Shown here: positions 1 to 6,506 of the stretch, one piece after another | Numbering within the stretch: position 1 is the stretch's first letter | Layout: every line of letters starts with the position of its first letter | Assembly (NCBI GenBank): GCA_026417675.1 | Contig: JAOACV010000110.1 | Location: forward strand, 1-7,418 | Length of the DNA stretch: 7,418 nucleotides | Source: Verrucomicrobiia bacterium | GTDB lineage: Bacteria; Verrucomicrobiota; Verrucomicrobiia; CAIQCK01 | Direction of reading: 5' to 3' | Translations under genes and position numbers: made by a program | The notes under the pieces: generated by a model | The model's database searches: none | Seen by the model: the letters and a program-made list of their open reading frames with translations, nothing else | What the model was told of the DNA's origin: nothing

Positions 1-174
<174 letters not shown>

Positions 175-183
175 CACCGGTCG

Positions 184-226
184 GCAGCTTGGGCCACGCC
201 GAGACGCGCGGGGCAAGCCAAGCTGC
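184..226 (+). terminator. Candidate hairpin terminator after thiC
   Basis: A perfect 9-bp inverted repeat, GCAGCTTGG (184-192) and CCAAGCTGC (218-226), has a 25-nt GC-rich loop and begins 10 nt after the thiC stop. It is followed by TTGTCC rather than a clean U-tract, so it is a weak intrinsic terminator at best. The position directly after the gene is the main support. Confidence 0.4.
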
Positions 227-310
227 TTGTCCACTGGCGGAACATTCTGTGCAGTTTTGAGCACAACCCGAGGGGCCGATGGCGAGGGGACTGAACAAAA
301 ATAAAAAAAA

Positions 311-330
311 GTGTAAAAAACTCTTTACAC
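311..330. promoter_or_regulatory. Perfect 20-bp palindrome, operator-like
   Basis: GTGTAAA (311-317), a 6-nt spacer AAACTC and TTTACAC (324-330) form a perfect 7+6+7 inverted repeat next to an A-rich tract (293-322). The core TGTAAA-N6-TTTACA equals the E. coli TyrR strong-box consensus, but TyrR is mainly gammaproteobacterial, so this may only reflect a generic dimeric-repressor site. It lies 45 bp before the preferred start of the TadG-like gene. The right arm TTTACA could serve as a -35 box, with a poor -10 (TACCAA, 347-352) 17 bp on. Binding at the palindrome would then block that promoter. The promoter reading is weak. The symmetry is certain. Confidence 0.4.
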
Positions 331-374
331 GAAACCCGTTCTGGGCTACCAATACTCGTGCCGCCCAAGAACGC

Positions 375-1736
375 ATGACACCGATGTATCGAAACTCTTG
401 GCGACGGCTTCCATCCCGCCGCAGTTCCGGGCAAACGCTCGTGGTCGTGGCCATCGCAATGGTGGCGTTGATCGGCATGCTCGGCTTCATTTTCGACACT
501 TCACGGGTGGAGCTTCATCGCCGGCAAACTCAAAGCGCCGCCGACGCCGCAGCGCAGGCTGCGGCGTTTCAATTGTTGGGCGGCCTTGACAGGGACCGCA
601 TCGAGGCCGCTCGCGCGACGGCGGTCAGTTATGCGAGCGACAACGGCGTCTCGGCCGCGAACGTGATGGTGGAGATCCCGCCTGCGGCCGGACCCCACGC
701 CAACAGGGACGGGTTCGTTCGCGTCCGCACGATCCACAATGTGAACGCGACGCTCTCGCGCGTTTTCTCCAGCTCTCCCACGATGGAGGTGGCCGCTTAC
801 GCAACGGCGGGCGTGGTATCGATACCTATTGGCTCGACGATGGTGGTTCTTGATCCCACGCAACGGAGCGCGCTGCGCGTTTACGGTGACGGGACGTTCT
901 ATATCCTGAGCGCGCCGGCTTACGTGAATTCGCGCGACACCGAGGCGGTCAGCATCGAAGGGCCGACTCGAATCACCGCCGAAACGCTCAGTGTGGCGGG
1001 CGGCGTGGACTATCCGGTGAAGGTGAGCGGACGCCTCCAGACCGGCGGGCTGGCCGTGCCGGACCCGTTCGCCCATCTCGTGGCGCCGATCATTACGAGC
1101 CGTTCGGAAGCTCGTCTGCCCGATGGCACCAAACTTTACACGTCGCCGGACAGCGGCGGCACGGCGGCGTGGCCCGCGCTTGCCGATATTGACCGCGACA
1201 AGACGTTGCGGCCTGGGATTTACTGGGGCGGCATCGCGATCAGCAAGCGCGCCACAGTCACCTTGCAGCCTGGCGTCTACATCATGGCAGGAGGCGGCTT
1301 CTCGGTTTACGGCAAACGCACGGTGGTTTCCGGGAGGGACGTGTTCATCTACAACACGCGGAATCCCTATCAGCCGGATGGCGCTGGCGCTTATGGCAAC
1401 TGCATCGTCAGCAATTCCGCCGTCACCTTGGAGGCCCCAACGATGGCATCGAATCCCGCCTACGCGGGTTTGCTGATCTTCAACGACCGCTCCAGTTCCG
1501 CAACCATCAGTTTCGACAACCGCACTTCCGAAATCCTGCGCAACTCATTGCCGGACCAAGCGCCGATCAAAGGCTTCATTTACTCCGCCAACGGTCGCGT
1601 CGCGATTCACGATGGTGGCGGCAGCGCCGGCATGGGCGTTGTGGCCCGAACCGTGACGGTGGAAGACGGCGGCACCCTCGGCCTCGCCGACAGGAACCGC
1701 ATCCCCCGCGTCCCGACCGTGCGTCTGGTGGACTAG
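375..1736 (+). CDS. TadG-like protein with N-terminal Tad domain and beta-rich passenger region
   Basis: The product is probably a cell-envelope protein. Numbered from Met at 375 (453 aa), a basic N-terminus (RRLPSRRSSGQ) leads into a membrane segment at about residues 22-40, followed by DTSRVELHRRQTQSAADAAA. This is the signature of the putative Flp pilus-assembly TadE/G-like N-terminal domain. The remainder lacks a recognised catalytic motif. It is rich in short beta-strand and turn units such as GIYWGGIAIS, VTLQPGVYIMAGGG and FSVYGK (about residues 280-315), consistent with a beta-solenoid or adhesin-like exterior as in many TadG-related proteins. The frame is open from an ATG at 279, but that start would sit only 3 nt after GAGGGG and would read through a palindrome and an A-rich tract into an odd Lys-rich leader. 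ATG 375 (or 384) gives the usual family N-terminus, although it has only a weak ribosome-binding site. No tad secretion genes are near, so it looks like an orphan. The function is inferred. Confidence 0.8.
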   Translation: MTPMYRNSWRRLPSRRSSGQTLVVVAIAMVALIGMLGFIFDTSRVELHRRQTQSAADAAAQAAAFQLLGGLDRDRIEAARATAVSYASDNGVSAANVMVEIPPAAGPHANRDGFVRVRTIHNVNATLSRVFSSSPTMEVAAYATAGVVSIPIGSTMVVLDPTQRSALRVYGDGTFYILSAPAYVNSRDTEAVSIEGPTRITAETLSVAGGVDYPVKVSGRLQTGGLAVPDPFAHLVAPIITSRSEARLPDGTKLYTSPDSGGTAAWPALADIDRDKTLRPGIYWGGIAISKRATVTLQPGVYIMAGGGFSVYGKRTVVSGRDVFIYNTRNPYQPDGAGAYGNCIVSNSAVTLEAPTMASNPAYAGLLIFNDRSSSATISFDNRTSEILRNSLPDQAPIKGFIYSANGRVAIHDGGGSAGMGVVARTVTVEDGGTLGLADRNRIPRVPTVRLVD

Positions 1737-1771
1737 GCCGCGCCTCCGTCGCCTTCCGGCCGCCGTTTTTT
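1736..1771 (+). terminator. Possible weak terminator after the TadG-like gene
   Basis: GGCCG (1736-1740) pairs with CGGCC (1757-1761). After GCCG comes a run of six T (1766-1771). The stem is only 5 bp with a 16-nt loop, so the T-run after GC-rich DNA is the main argument. Confidence 0.35.
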
Positions 1772-1796
1772 GTCGTCTCTGCGCGCCGTCATCTCC

Positions 1797-1819
1797 GCTC
1801 TTGAAGAAGAGCGTTCTTC
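1797..1819 (+). promoter_or_regulatory. Two mutually exclusive hairpins in the leader of the transglutaminase-7TM gene
   Basis: GCTCTT-GAAG-AAGAGC (1797-1812) is a perfect 6-bp stem with a tetraloop. GAAGAA-GAGCG-TTCTTC (1803-1819) is a second perfect 6-bp stem that uses the same central bases. Only one can form at a time, as in a small attenuator or RNA switch. They lie about 40 nt before the ATG at 1861. There is no U-tract or anti-SD pairing, so a regulatory role is only inferred. Confidence 0.25.
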
Positions 1820-1860
1820 TGCGCACACTCGCCGCCCGGTTGAAATGAGAAAGTTGCTGC

Positions 1861-3477
1861 ATGAGCTTTCTCGCGAGTGGAAGGTCCTTTACCCCGATGA
1901 ACGTCCGACGCATTGCGCCCCGAATCGCGGGCACGCTGGCCGTGCTCGGCGTAGCCGCTGTGGGCGCGCGGCTCTACACGCGGCACACCGCGCAGGTGCC
2001 CCATGGCGACAGCGCCTGGAGGATCACCTACACGCTGAGATTTCACGCGGCCAAGGCCGGCGCGAGAATCCAGGTGGCGGTCCCCGGTGACCCGCCACAG
2101 GCGCGTCTTTTCCGCCAGGACGTGCGTCATGCGGGTTTGGAAAGCGAGCGGACGCATCGCACGCGATGGCAAACGCGTGAGATCGGATTGATCGCGCCGC
2201 AGGCGGGTGATTATACCCTGACGGCGCGCTTCGACCTTCATCTCAGCCCACGCGCCCAGTGGCGCGCGCCGGTGCCCGGCGCGGCGTTGAGCGCCGAGGC
2301 GCGGGCGGATTCTCTGCGCAGCACCCGAATGATCCAAGCGGACGATCCTCTCGTGCGCCAGACGCTCGACCATCTCCGCCGCGGGCTGCCCGCCAAGGGC
2401 GAACTGCTCCAGCGCGTCTTTGATTTTTGCAGCAACGAGATTCACCCCGGCGACGACAAGGCCCCCGCCGACGCCGCCGGCGCGATCCGGCAAAAAACCG
2501 CCGCCGCGGTCGGCCGCGCCCGCGCGATGGCGGCGTTGTGCCGCGCGGCGAAGCTGCCGGCGCTCCTCGTCACCGGTTTCGTGGCCCAGGAGACGGAGAC
2601 GTTTGCGCCGCACACGTGGGTCGAGGTGCATAATGGCGCGCGTTGGGAGCCTTACGACCCGGTCAACGGTTTCGCGCGCGCGCTTCCGCATCACTTTGTC
2701 CCTGCGCGGCGCGACGGCGCGGAGATCGTCCACGCGACGGACATCACGAACCTGCATGCGGCCTACGATCTTATTGCGTTGCCGCCGGAACCGAAGGCGC
2801 TCCGCGCCGGGCATCGCAAGCCGTGGGTGATTCTCGACCTGACGCGGCTGCCGCTGGAAATGCACGACGTGCTGGCGGTCATCCTGTTGATGCCGCTGGG
2901 CGCGCTGGTGACGGTGTTGTTCCGCACGGTCATCGGCATGCGGACCTACGGGACGTTCCCGCCCACGCTGATCGCGCTGAGTTTCATCTACAACGACTGG
3001 CGCGCCGGTCTGTTGACGTTCGCCATCGTGCTGGCGCTGGGACTTTCGAGCCGCGCGCTGCTGGATCGGCTGAAACTGCTGCTGGTGCCGCGGTTGAGCG
3101 TGGTGCTGACCCTGGTGGTTCTCTGTATCATCTTCGCCATCTCATTGCTCGACTACCTCCATCTGACGCCCAGCGCGCAAGCGGTGCTGTTGCCGATGGT
3201 GATCTTGACGATGATGGTCGAACGGTTCTATCTGACGGCGGAGGAAGACAGCCCGGCATTTGCGACCCAGTTGCTCGGCGCGACGATCCTGGTGGCCGCG
3301 TGTTGCTACCTGGTGTTGCGCTGGACGACGGTCGGCCATTTCGTGCTCGCGTTCCCGGAAGTGCACCTCTTCACCATCGCGGCGCTGATCTTGCTGGGCC
3401 GCTACGCGGGCTACCGGCTGACGGAACTGTGGCGGTTCCGTGACCTCGCCGCGCCAGACAAGAAAGGCACCCCATGA
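1861..3477 (+). CDS. Inactive transglutaminase-like domain fused to 7 transmembrane helices
   Basis: This is a membrane protein of 538 aa of the family described as inactive transglutaminase joined to seven membrane helices (Pfam Transglut_i_TM plus 7TM_transglut). An N-terminal anchor (about 22-37) is followed by an extracytoplasmic beta-rich region (50-135) and a transglutaminase-like fold (about 160-275). The catalytic His and Asp positions are kept (H251 in HTWVEV, D266 in WEPYDPVNG). The position of the nucleophilic Cys, 12 residues before the R of ALCRAAKLPA, is Ala216, so thiol catalysis is lost. About six to seven hydrophobic helices fill 336-516 (for example 382-399, 409-431, 468-487), with conserved-looking TYGTFPPTLIALSF at 362-375. 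The start is uncertain. ATG 1861 has GAGAAAG 7 nt upstream. ATG 1897 (Met13) has GGAAGG 12 nt upstream and also keeps the anchor. The next gene overlaps it by ATGA, so the two products probably work together: this protein may bind or present a peptide substrate at the membrane for the ligase. No activity has been shown by anything seen here. Confidence 0.88.
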   Translation: MSFLASGRSFTPMNVRRIAPRIAGTLAVLGVAAVGARLYTRHTAQVPHGDSAWRITYTLRFHAAKAGARIQVAVPGDPPQARLFRQDVRHAGLESERTHRTRWQTREIGLIAPQAGDYTLTARFDLHLSPRAQWRAPVPGAALSAEARADSLRSTRMIQADDPLVRQTLDHLRRGLPAKGELLQRVFDFCSNEIHPGDDKAPADAAGAIRQKTAAAVGRARAMAALCRAAKLPALLVTGFVAQETETFAPHTWVEVHNGARWEPYDPVNGFARALPHHFVPARRDGAEIVHATDITNLHAAYDLIALPPEPKALRAGHRKPWVILDLTRLPLEMHDVLAVILLMPLGALVTVLFRTVIGMRTYGTFPPTLIALSFIYNDWRAGLLTFAIVLALGLSSRALLDRLKLLLVPRLSVVLTLVVLCIIFAISLLDYLHLTPSAQAVLLPMVILTMMVERFYLTAEEDSPAFATQLLGATILVAACCYLVLRWTTVGHFVLAFPEVHLFTIAALILLGRYAGYRLTELWRFRDLAAPDKKGTP

Positions 3478-4439
3478 CTGCGGCGCGACGATGTCCGTGG
3501 GCGTGGCCAAGCGAACTGCGCCGGGCTGGCGTGTTGGGGATGAATTGGCGCAACGCGAACATCATTCTGCCGGGCAACCCCCGCGCGCACTATCCGCGTG
3601 TGGACGACAAGCTGCTGACCAAGCGCATCTGCGAGCTTTACGGCATCCCGGTGCCGCAGACCTACGCGGTGATCGGGTTTCCGGGCGACATCCGGCGCTT
3701 TGACGAGGCCGTCCGCGAGCGGCGCGACTTCGTCGTCAAGCCCGCCAAGGGCGCCGAAGGCCGTGGCATCATCGTCGTGCTGGATCACGACGAGATGACG
3801 TTCACCACCGCCAGCGGCGAGAGAATTGAACTGCCCGACATCCGCTATCACCTCGAAACCATCCTCTCCGGCCTCTACTCGCTGGGCGGACAGCCCGACC
3901 GCGCCATCGTTGAGCAACGCATCGTGCGCCACCCCGCGTTCGAAAAAATCGCAGTCGGCGGCACGCCCGACATCCGCATCATCCTTTACCGCTGCGTGCC
4001 GGTGATGGCCATGGTGCGTCTGCCCACGCGGGCCTCGCGCGGCCGCGCCAACCTGCACCAGGGCGCCGTCGCCGCCGCCATCCATCTGCGCACGGGCCGC
4101 ACCTTTGGCGGCGTGTGCCACGACCGCGCAATTTCGGTCCACCCCGACACCGGCGCGCCGATTGCAGGTCTCGAAGTGCCGCGCTGGAACGATCTGCTCA
4201 CCGCGGCCATGAAGCTCGCCGACGGCCTCGAACTCACCTACACCGGCGTGGACTTCGTGCTCGACGCCCAACTCGGCCCGGTAGTTTTGGAAGCAAACGC
4301 CCGACCTGGCCTTGCCATCCAGATCGCCAACCGCCGTGGCCTGCGGCCCCGGCTGGAACTCGTCGCTGCCCAGTCATCAGGCTCGCTGACGGTCCAACGA
4401 CGGTTTGAACTGGTCGCCGCGCTGGCCGACATGGACTAA
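3474..4439 (+). CDS. ATP-grasp ligase, alpha-L-glutamate ligase-like (RimK-related)
   Basis: This is a probable cytosolic ATP-grasp enzyme that forms an amide bond by way of an acyl-phosphate. At 321 aa it has the size of the alpha-L-glutamate ligase-related family (TIGR02291 type). Visible blocks in order are: N-terminal NWRNANIILPGNPR and PRVDDKLLTKRICELYGIPVP (24-61); the ATP lysine in FVVKPAKGAEGRGI (K89); LSGLYSLGGQPD (131-142); IVEQR (145-149); GGTPDIRIILYR (162-173); MAMVRLPTRAS and RANLHQGAV (178-199); GVDFVLD (258-264); and the Mg/ATP-binding E273-x-N275 followed by ARPGLAIQIAN. All key residues look intact. The ATGA overlap with the transglutaminase-7TM gene and AGAAAGG (3461-3467) 6 nt before the ATG indicate translational coupling. 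Family homologues often begin near Met23 (GMNWRNAN), so the first 22 residues may be an extension. The substrates are unknown; glutamate is suggested only by the family name. The usual peptidase partner of this neighbourhood is not present in the window. Confidence 0.9.
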   Translation: MTAARRCPWAWPSELRRAGVLGMNWRNANIILPGNPRAHYPRVDDKLLTKRICELYGIPVPQTYAVIGFPGDIRRFDEAVRERRDFVVKPAKGAEGRGIIVVLDHDEMTFTTASGERIELPDIRYHLETILSGLYSLGGQPDRAIVEQRIVRHPAFEKIAVGGTPDIRIILYRCVPVMAMVRLPTRASRGRANLHQGAVAAAIHLRTGRTFGGVCHDRAISVHPDTGAPIAGLEVPRWNDLLTAAMKLADGLELTYTGVDFVLDAQLGPVVLEANARPGLAIQIANRRGLRPRLELVAAQSSGSLTVQRRFELVAALADMD

Positions 4440-4538
4440 TTCCTTTCCCTTCTCCGCGCCTGTGGTCCTCAAGCCGCTTCAGCACGCGCAGGGAAGCGCA
4501 AAAAGCCGAGAGCTTCACGCGATTCACGCCGAAACAAA

Positions 4539-4579
4539 ACAAGGCCCAACCCCTCCGCGCCAGCCCGGTCGGGGCTTGT
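4539..4579. terminator. Imperfect long hairpin in the gap before the kinase-like gene
   Basis: ACAAGGCCCAACC (4539-4551) pairs with GGTCGGGGCTTGT (4567-4579), with 11 of 13 positions matched and a 15-nt loop. Read on the plus strand it has no U-tract. Read on the minus strand it is followed by GTTTTGTTTC, a good terminator tail, but no minus-strand gene is seen upstream. It may be a bidirectional terminator for the ligase operon. The rest of the 237-bp gap (4440-4676) holds one short stem (CGCTTC 4475-4480 / GAAGCG 4493-4498) and no gene. Confidence 0.35.
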
Positions 4580-4620
4580 GTGGGGATGCGTCCCTGCCAG
4601 CGACGGCGTGGCGATTGTGG

Positions 4621-4649
4621 TTGTCCGACCAACGACCGGGCGGTAGGCT
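4621..4649 (+). promoter_or_regulatory. Weak sigma70-like promoter candidate
   Basis: TTGTCC (4621-4626) and TAGGCT (4644-4649) are separated by 17 bp. They match 4/6 and 3/6 of the classical consensus. This is the best pair I could find in the 237-bp leader of the kinase-like gene, and it is plausible for a high-GC genome, but the evidence is thin. Confidence 0.2.
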
Positions 4650-4665
4650 CTCGGGGCATCCAACC

Positions 4666-4670
4666 AGGAG
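4666..4670 (+). promoter_or_regulatory. Strong ribosome binding site fixing the 4677 start
   Basis: AGGAG lies 6 nt before ATG 4677. It is the clearest Shine-Dalgarno site in the window and settles the start of the adenosine-specific kinase-like gene. Confidence 0.75.
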
Positions 4671-4676
4671 AACGTC

Positions 4677-5159
4677 ATGGAACTGAAGACGGTAGCAATC
4701 GAGAAGCCGGCGGAGATCAATTTCATTCTCGGCCAGGCGCACTTTATCAAGACGGTGGAAGACCTCTACGAGGCGATCGTGCAGACCGCGCCGCAGATGA
4801 AGTTCGGCGTCGCGTTCTGCGAATCGAGCGGCCCGGCGCTTGTGCGCTGGGTCGGCAACGACGACGATCTGGTCGCCCTGGCCCGGCGGAACGCGCTGGT
4901 CCTGAGTTGCGGCCACTGTTTCATCATCTTTATGAAGGGCGGTTTCCCCATCAACATCCTCAACGCCATCAAGGCCGTGCCCGAGGTTTGCACCATTTAC
5001 TGCGCGACGGCCAATCCGGTCGAGGTGATCGTGGCGGAGAGCGACACGGGCCGCGGCATTCTCGGCGTCATTGACGGCTTCAAGAGCCGGGGCGTCGAGA
5101 CCGACGCGGACATCGCGGCGCGCAAACAGTTGTTGCGTCAGTTCGGCTACAAGCTCTGA
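4677..5159 (+). CDS. Adenosine-specific kinase family protein (PF04008 type)
   Basis: The product is a 160-aa soluble single-domain protein, the normal full length for the family. It matches the adenosine-specific kinase fold family known from the Pyrobaculum protein PAE2307 and found in scattered archaea and bacteria. Visible family blocks are INFILGQAHFIKTVEDLYEAI (split about residues 14-34), KFGVAFCESSGPALVRWVGND (about 42-62), SCGHCFIIFM (76-85), the segment VCTIYCATANPVEVIV (102-117), and GRGILGVIDG (123-132). The proposed role is nucleoside (adenosine) phosphorylation or binding in the cytosol. The biochemical assignment of the family rests on little experimental work, so the reaction should be treated as provisional. 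It has a strong ribosome binding site and its own leader, and the downstream hydrolase begins 14 bp after its stop, suggesting a two-gene unit. It contains seven Cys residues, unusual for its size. Confidence 0.88.
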   Translation: MELKTVAIEKPAEINFILGQAHFIKTVEDLYEAIVQTAPQMKFGVAFCESSGPALVRWVGNDDDLVALARRNALVLSCGHCFIIFMKGGFPINILNAIKAVPEVCTIYCATANPVEVIVAESDTGRGILGVIDGFKSRGVETDADIAARKQLLRQFGYKL

Positions 5160-5173
5160 GCGGCTCGGCACTC

Positions 5174-6227
5174 ATGAAACGAACGATGTGTTGGCTGCCC
5201 CTGCTGGCGGTGTGCGCGATCGGAGCGACCTTGGAGTATCGGGCTTATCCGTCCTCGCAAGACCCGTCGCCGAAGCTCTATGCAAACTTCATCAAGCCCG
5301 ATCAGCCGCGGCCGATCCTGCTCTCGATGCACGGCTGGCACGGACAGGCGAAGCGAAAACACGCCGACAATGTGGAGACGGTCACGTCGCAACCGTGGTT
5401 TGTCATTGAGCCGGACATGCGCGGGCGCGGCGATTCCACCGGCAAGCCGGACGCCAACGGCTGGGAGCTGCAGGACGCGGTGGACGCGGTGGAGTTCGCC
5501 AAGAAGGAATACGCCCCGCTGATCGCCACGCCGGAGTGCGTTTATCTGACCGGCGGCAGCGGCGGCGGCGGCAACGTGCTGGGGCTGGTCGGCAAGTTTC
5601 CCGATTACTTCTGCGCCGCGGTGTGCGAGTGCGGCATCAGCGATTACGGGCTGTGGTTCGAACACGACCGCAAGGGCGAGTTCCGCGACGAGTTGGAGGG
5701 CAAGGGCTGGATTGGCGGCACGCCGCGGACCAACCCGGAAGCCTACGCGAGCCGCGGCGGGCTGACCACGGTGTCCAACCTGCTGACGCCGCTGGCGATA
5801 ACCCACGGCGAACTGGACCCGCGCTGTCCGGTCGAGACAGGCGCGCAACTACGTGGAGAAGGCAAAACGCGCCGGCAAACTCGGCCTGATCCACTACCTC
5901 GAACTCAAAGGTGTCGCCGCGAAGGGCGGTCATTGGGGCGGCATCACGCCCGAACAAAACCGCCAGCGCAAGGAACTGATCGAGCGGCACCTGGCCACGC
6001 ACAACAAGCCGGTGGAAATCCCGCCGCGCGGACGGTTTGTCGTCGCGGGTTATCTGAAGACCAAGCATTTCCAAGTCACCCTCGATAGCGTGGACCGCAT
6101 CGGCGAGTTGGACTACGACCTGGCCGCGCAGAAGTTCGAGCTTCGCGCCCCATCGGCCAGGTCCGCGACGCTGCGCGTCAAGCGCGACGGCCACTGGATC
6201 GAGCGCCCGTTTGAGATTCGGAGATAA
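5174..6227 (+). pseudogene. Exported alpha/beta hydrolase, split by a frameshift near 5840
   Basis: The N-terminus MKRTMCWLPLLAVCAIGA looks like a signal peptide. The body is an alpha/beta-hydrolase fold: oxyanion-hole HG in MHGWHG (51-56), PDMRGRGDS (80-88), nucleophile elbow GGSGG with Ser129, acid GELDPRCPVE with Asp215, and His in KGGHWGG (about residue 253 after repair). The family is the prolyl-oligopeptidase or dienelactone-hydrolase-like secreted esterase/peptidase group; the substrate is unknown. The frame starting at 5174 loses homology after PVET (about 5839) and continues as Arg-rich nonsense to 6088. The sensible sequence continues in the +1 frame as ARNYVEKAKRAGK to a stop at 6225-6227. 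Removing one G of the GG at 5840-5841 restores a continuous 350-aa protein (V-E-T-A-R-N-Y-V). As read, the His is lost, so the product is inactive. This is either a real recent mutation or a sequencing error; the clean homology on both sides favours a very recent event or an error. A beta-rich tail of about 65 residues follows the hydrolase domain. Confidence 0.85.
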
Positions 6228-6294
6228 TCCAACTTTCGCCTCCGGTCGGCGCATAGCGAGGCGCGACTTCATCGCTTCGGGACGATGGGTAAAT

Positions 6295-6370
6295 AGCAAG
6301 CCCTCGCGAAGAGGGCGCCCGGCGCTTGACGCCCATGCGGCGGGCCGTTTAGGCTTGCTGCGTTTTATTC
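6295..6370 (+). terminator. Large structured hairpin with T-rich tail after the hydrolase
   Basis: Outer arms AGCAAGCC (6295-6302) and GGCTTGCT (6352-6359) enclose GC-rich inner stems, including GCCCTC/GAGGGC, which competes with the outer arm at 6300-6302, and GGCG/CGCC (6321-6333). GCG and then TTTTATTC (6363-6370) follow directly. This would serve as a terminator for the upstream operon, or it could belong to the end of the mobile element. Confidence 0.45.
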
Positions 6371-6380
6371 ATCAAACGCA
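6359..6380. repeat. 7-bp inverted repeat
   Basis: TGCGTTT (6359-6365) and AAACGCA (6374-6380) flank an 8-nt loop. The repeat abuts the larger hairpin and shares its tail, so the two structures compete. Confidence 0.45.
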
Positions 6381-6480
6381 TAGGAACTTGTAGCACGCGG
6401 GTGGTGGAGGGTGAGTCAAGCAAAATTTCCTCAGAAACCGCACTTTTTTTGCGCTTGGAATTTATAGTTGCAGTCCGCTG

Positions 6481-6501
6481 CCAGAGAGTTGTTTTCTCTG
6501 G
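6481..6501 (+). promoter_or_regulatory. Hairpin just before the transposase start
   Basis: CCAGAGA (6481-6487) and TCTCTGG (6495-6501) form a perfect 7-bp stem with loop GTTGTTT, ending 5 nt before ATG 6507. No Shine-Dalgarno site is visible. A stem this close would hamper ribosome loading, a common way for insertion sequences to limit transposase. The regulatory role is inferred from position. Confidence 0.4.
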
Positions 6502-6506
6502 GTCCC

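Larger units (their letters stand above)
6228..6506. other. Gene-free, hairpin-rich gap between the hydrolase and IS91 transposase
   Basis: No coding sequence is convincing here. The stretch holds at least five inverted repeats: CATCG/CGATG (6270-6287), GCCCTC/GAGGGC (6300-6316), AGCAAGCC/GGCTTGCT (6295-6359), TGCGTTT/AAACGCA (6359-6380) and CCAGAGA/TCTCTGG (6481-6501). From about 6361 the DNA is more AT-rich than the upstream genes, with a T7 run (6444-6450) and a -10-like TATAGT (6463-6468) without a good -35. The left end of the IS91 element most likely lies in this region, but I cannot fix it. Confidence 0.5.

Noticed and set aside
279..374. 32-residue Lys-rich N-terminal extension of the TadG-like protein from ATG 279
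   Set aside because: Its SD-like GAGGGG is only 3 nt from the ATG. The stretch contains the palindrome and A-tract, and the family normally starts just before the RRSSGQ segment.
1789..2865. Minus-strand open frame of 358 codons opposite the transglutaminase-7TM gene
   Set aside because: It is Arg-rich, has no recognisable domain and lies opposite a gene with clear family motifs. This is a typical shadow in GC-rich DNA.
3411..4271. Minus-strand open frame of 286 codons opposite the ATP-grasp gene
   Set aside because: It is rich in His, Gly, Ala and Val without motifs, and the opposite strand carries intact ATP-grasp blocks.
4440..4676. tRNA or small RNA gene in the gap before the kinase-like gene
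   Set aside because: No cloverleaf or conserved T-loop is seen. The only structures are two simple stems, one with a T-rich tail on the minus strand only.
5835..5845. Programmed +1 frameshift in the hydrolase
   Set aside because: There is no slippery run, in-frame stop or rare-codon pause, and no stimulatory structure at the site. The frame-0 product would be a long nonsense tail, so mutation or sequencing error is more likely.
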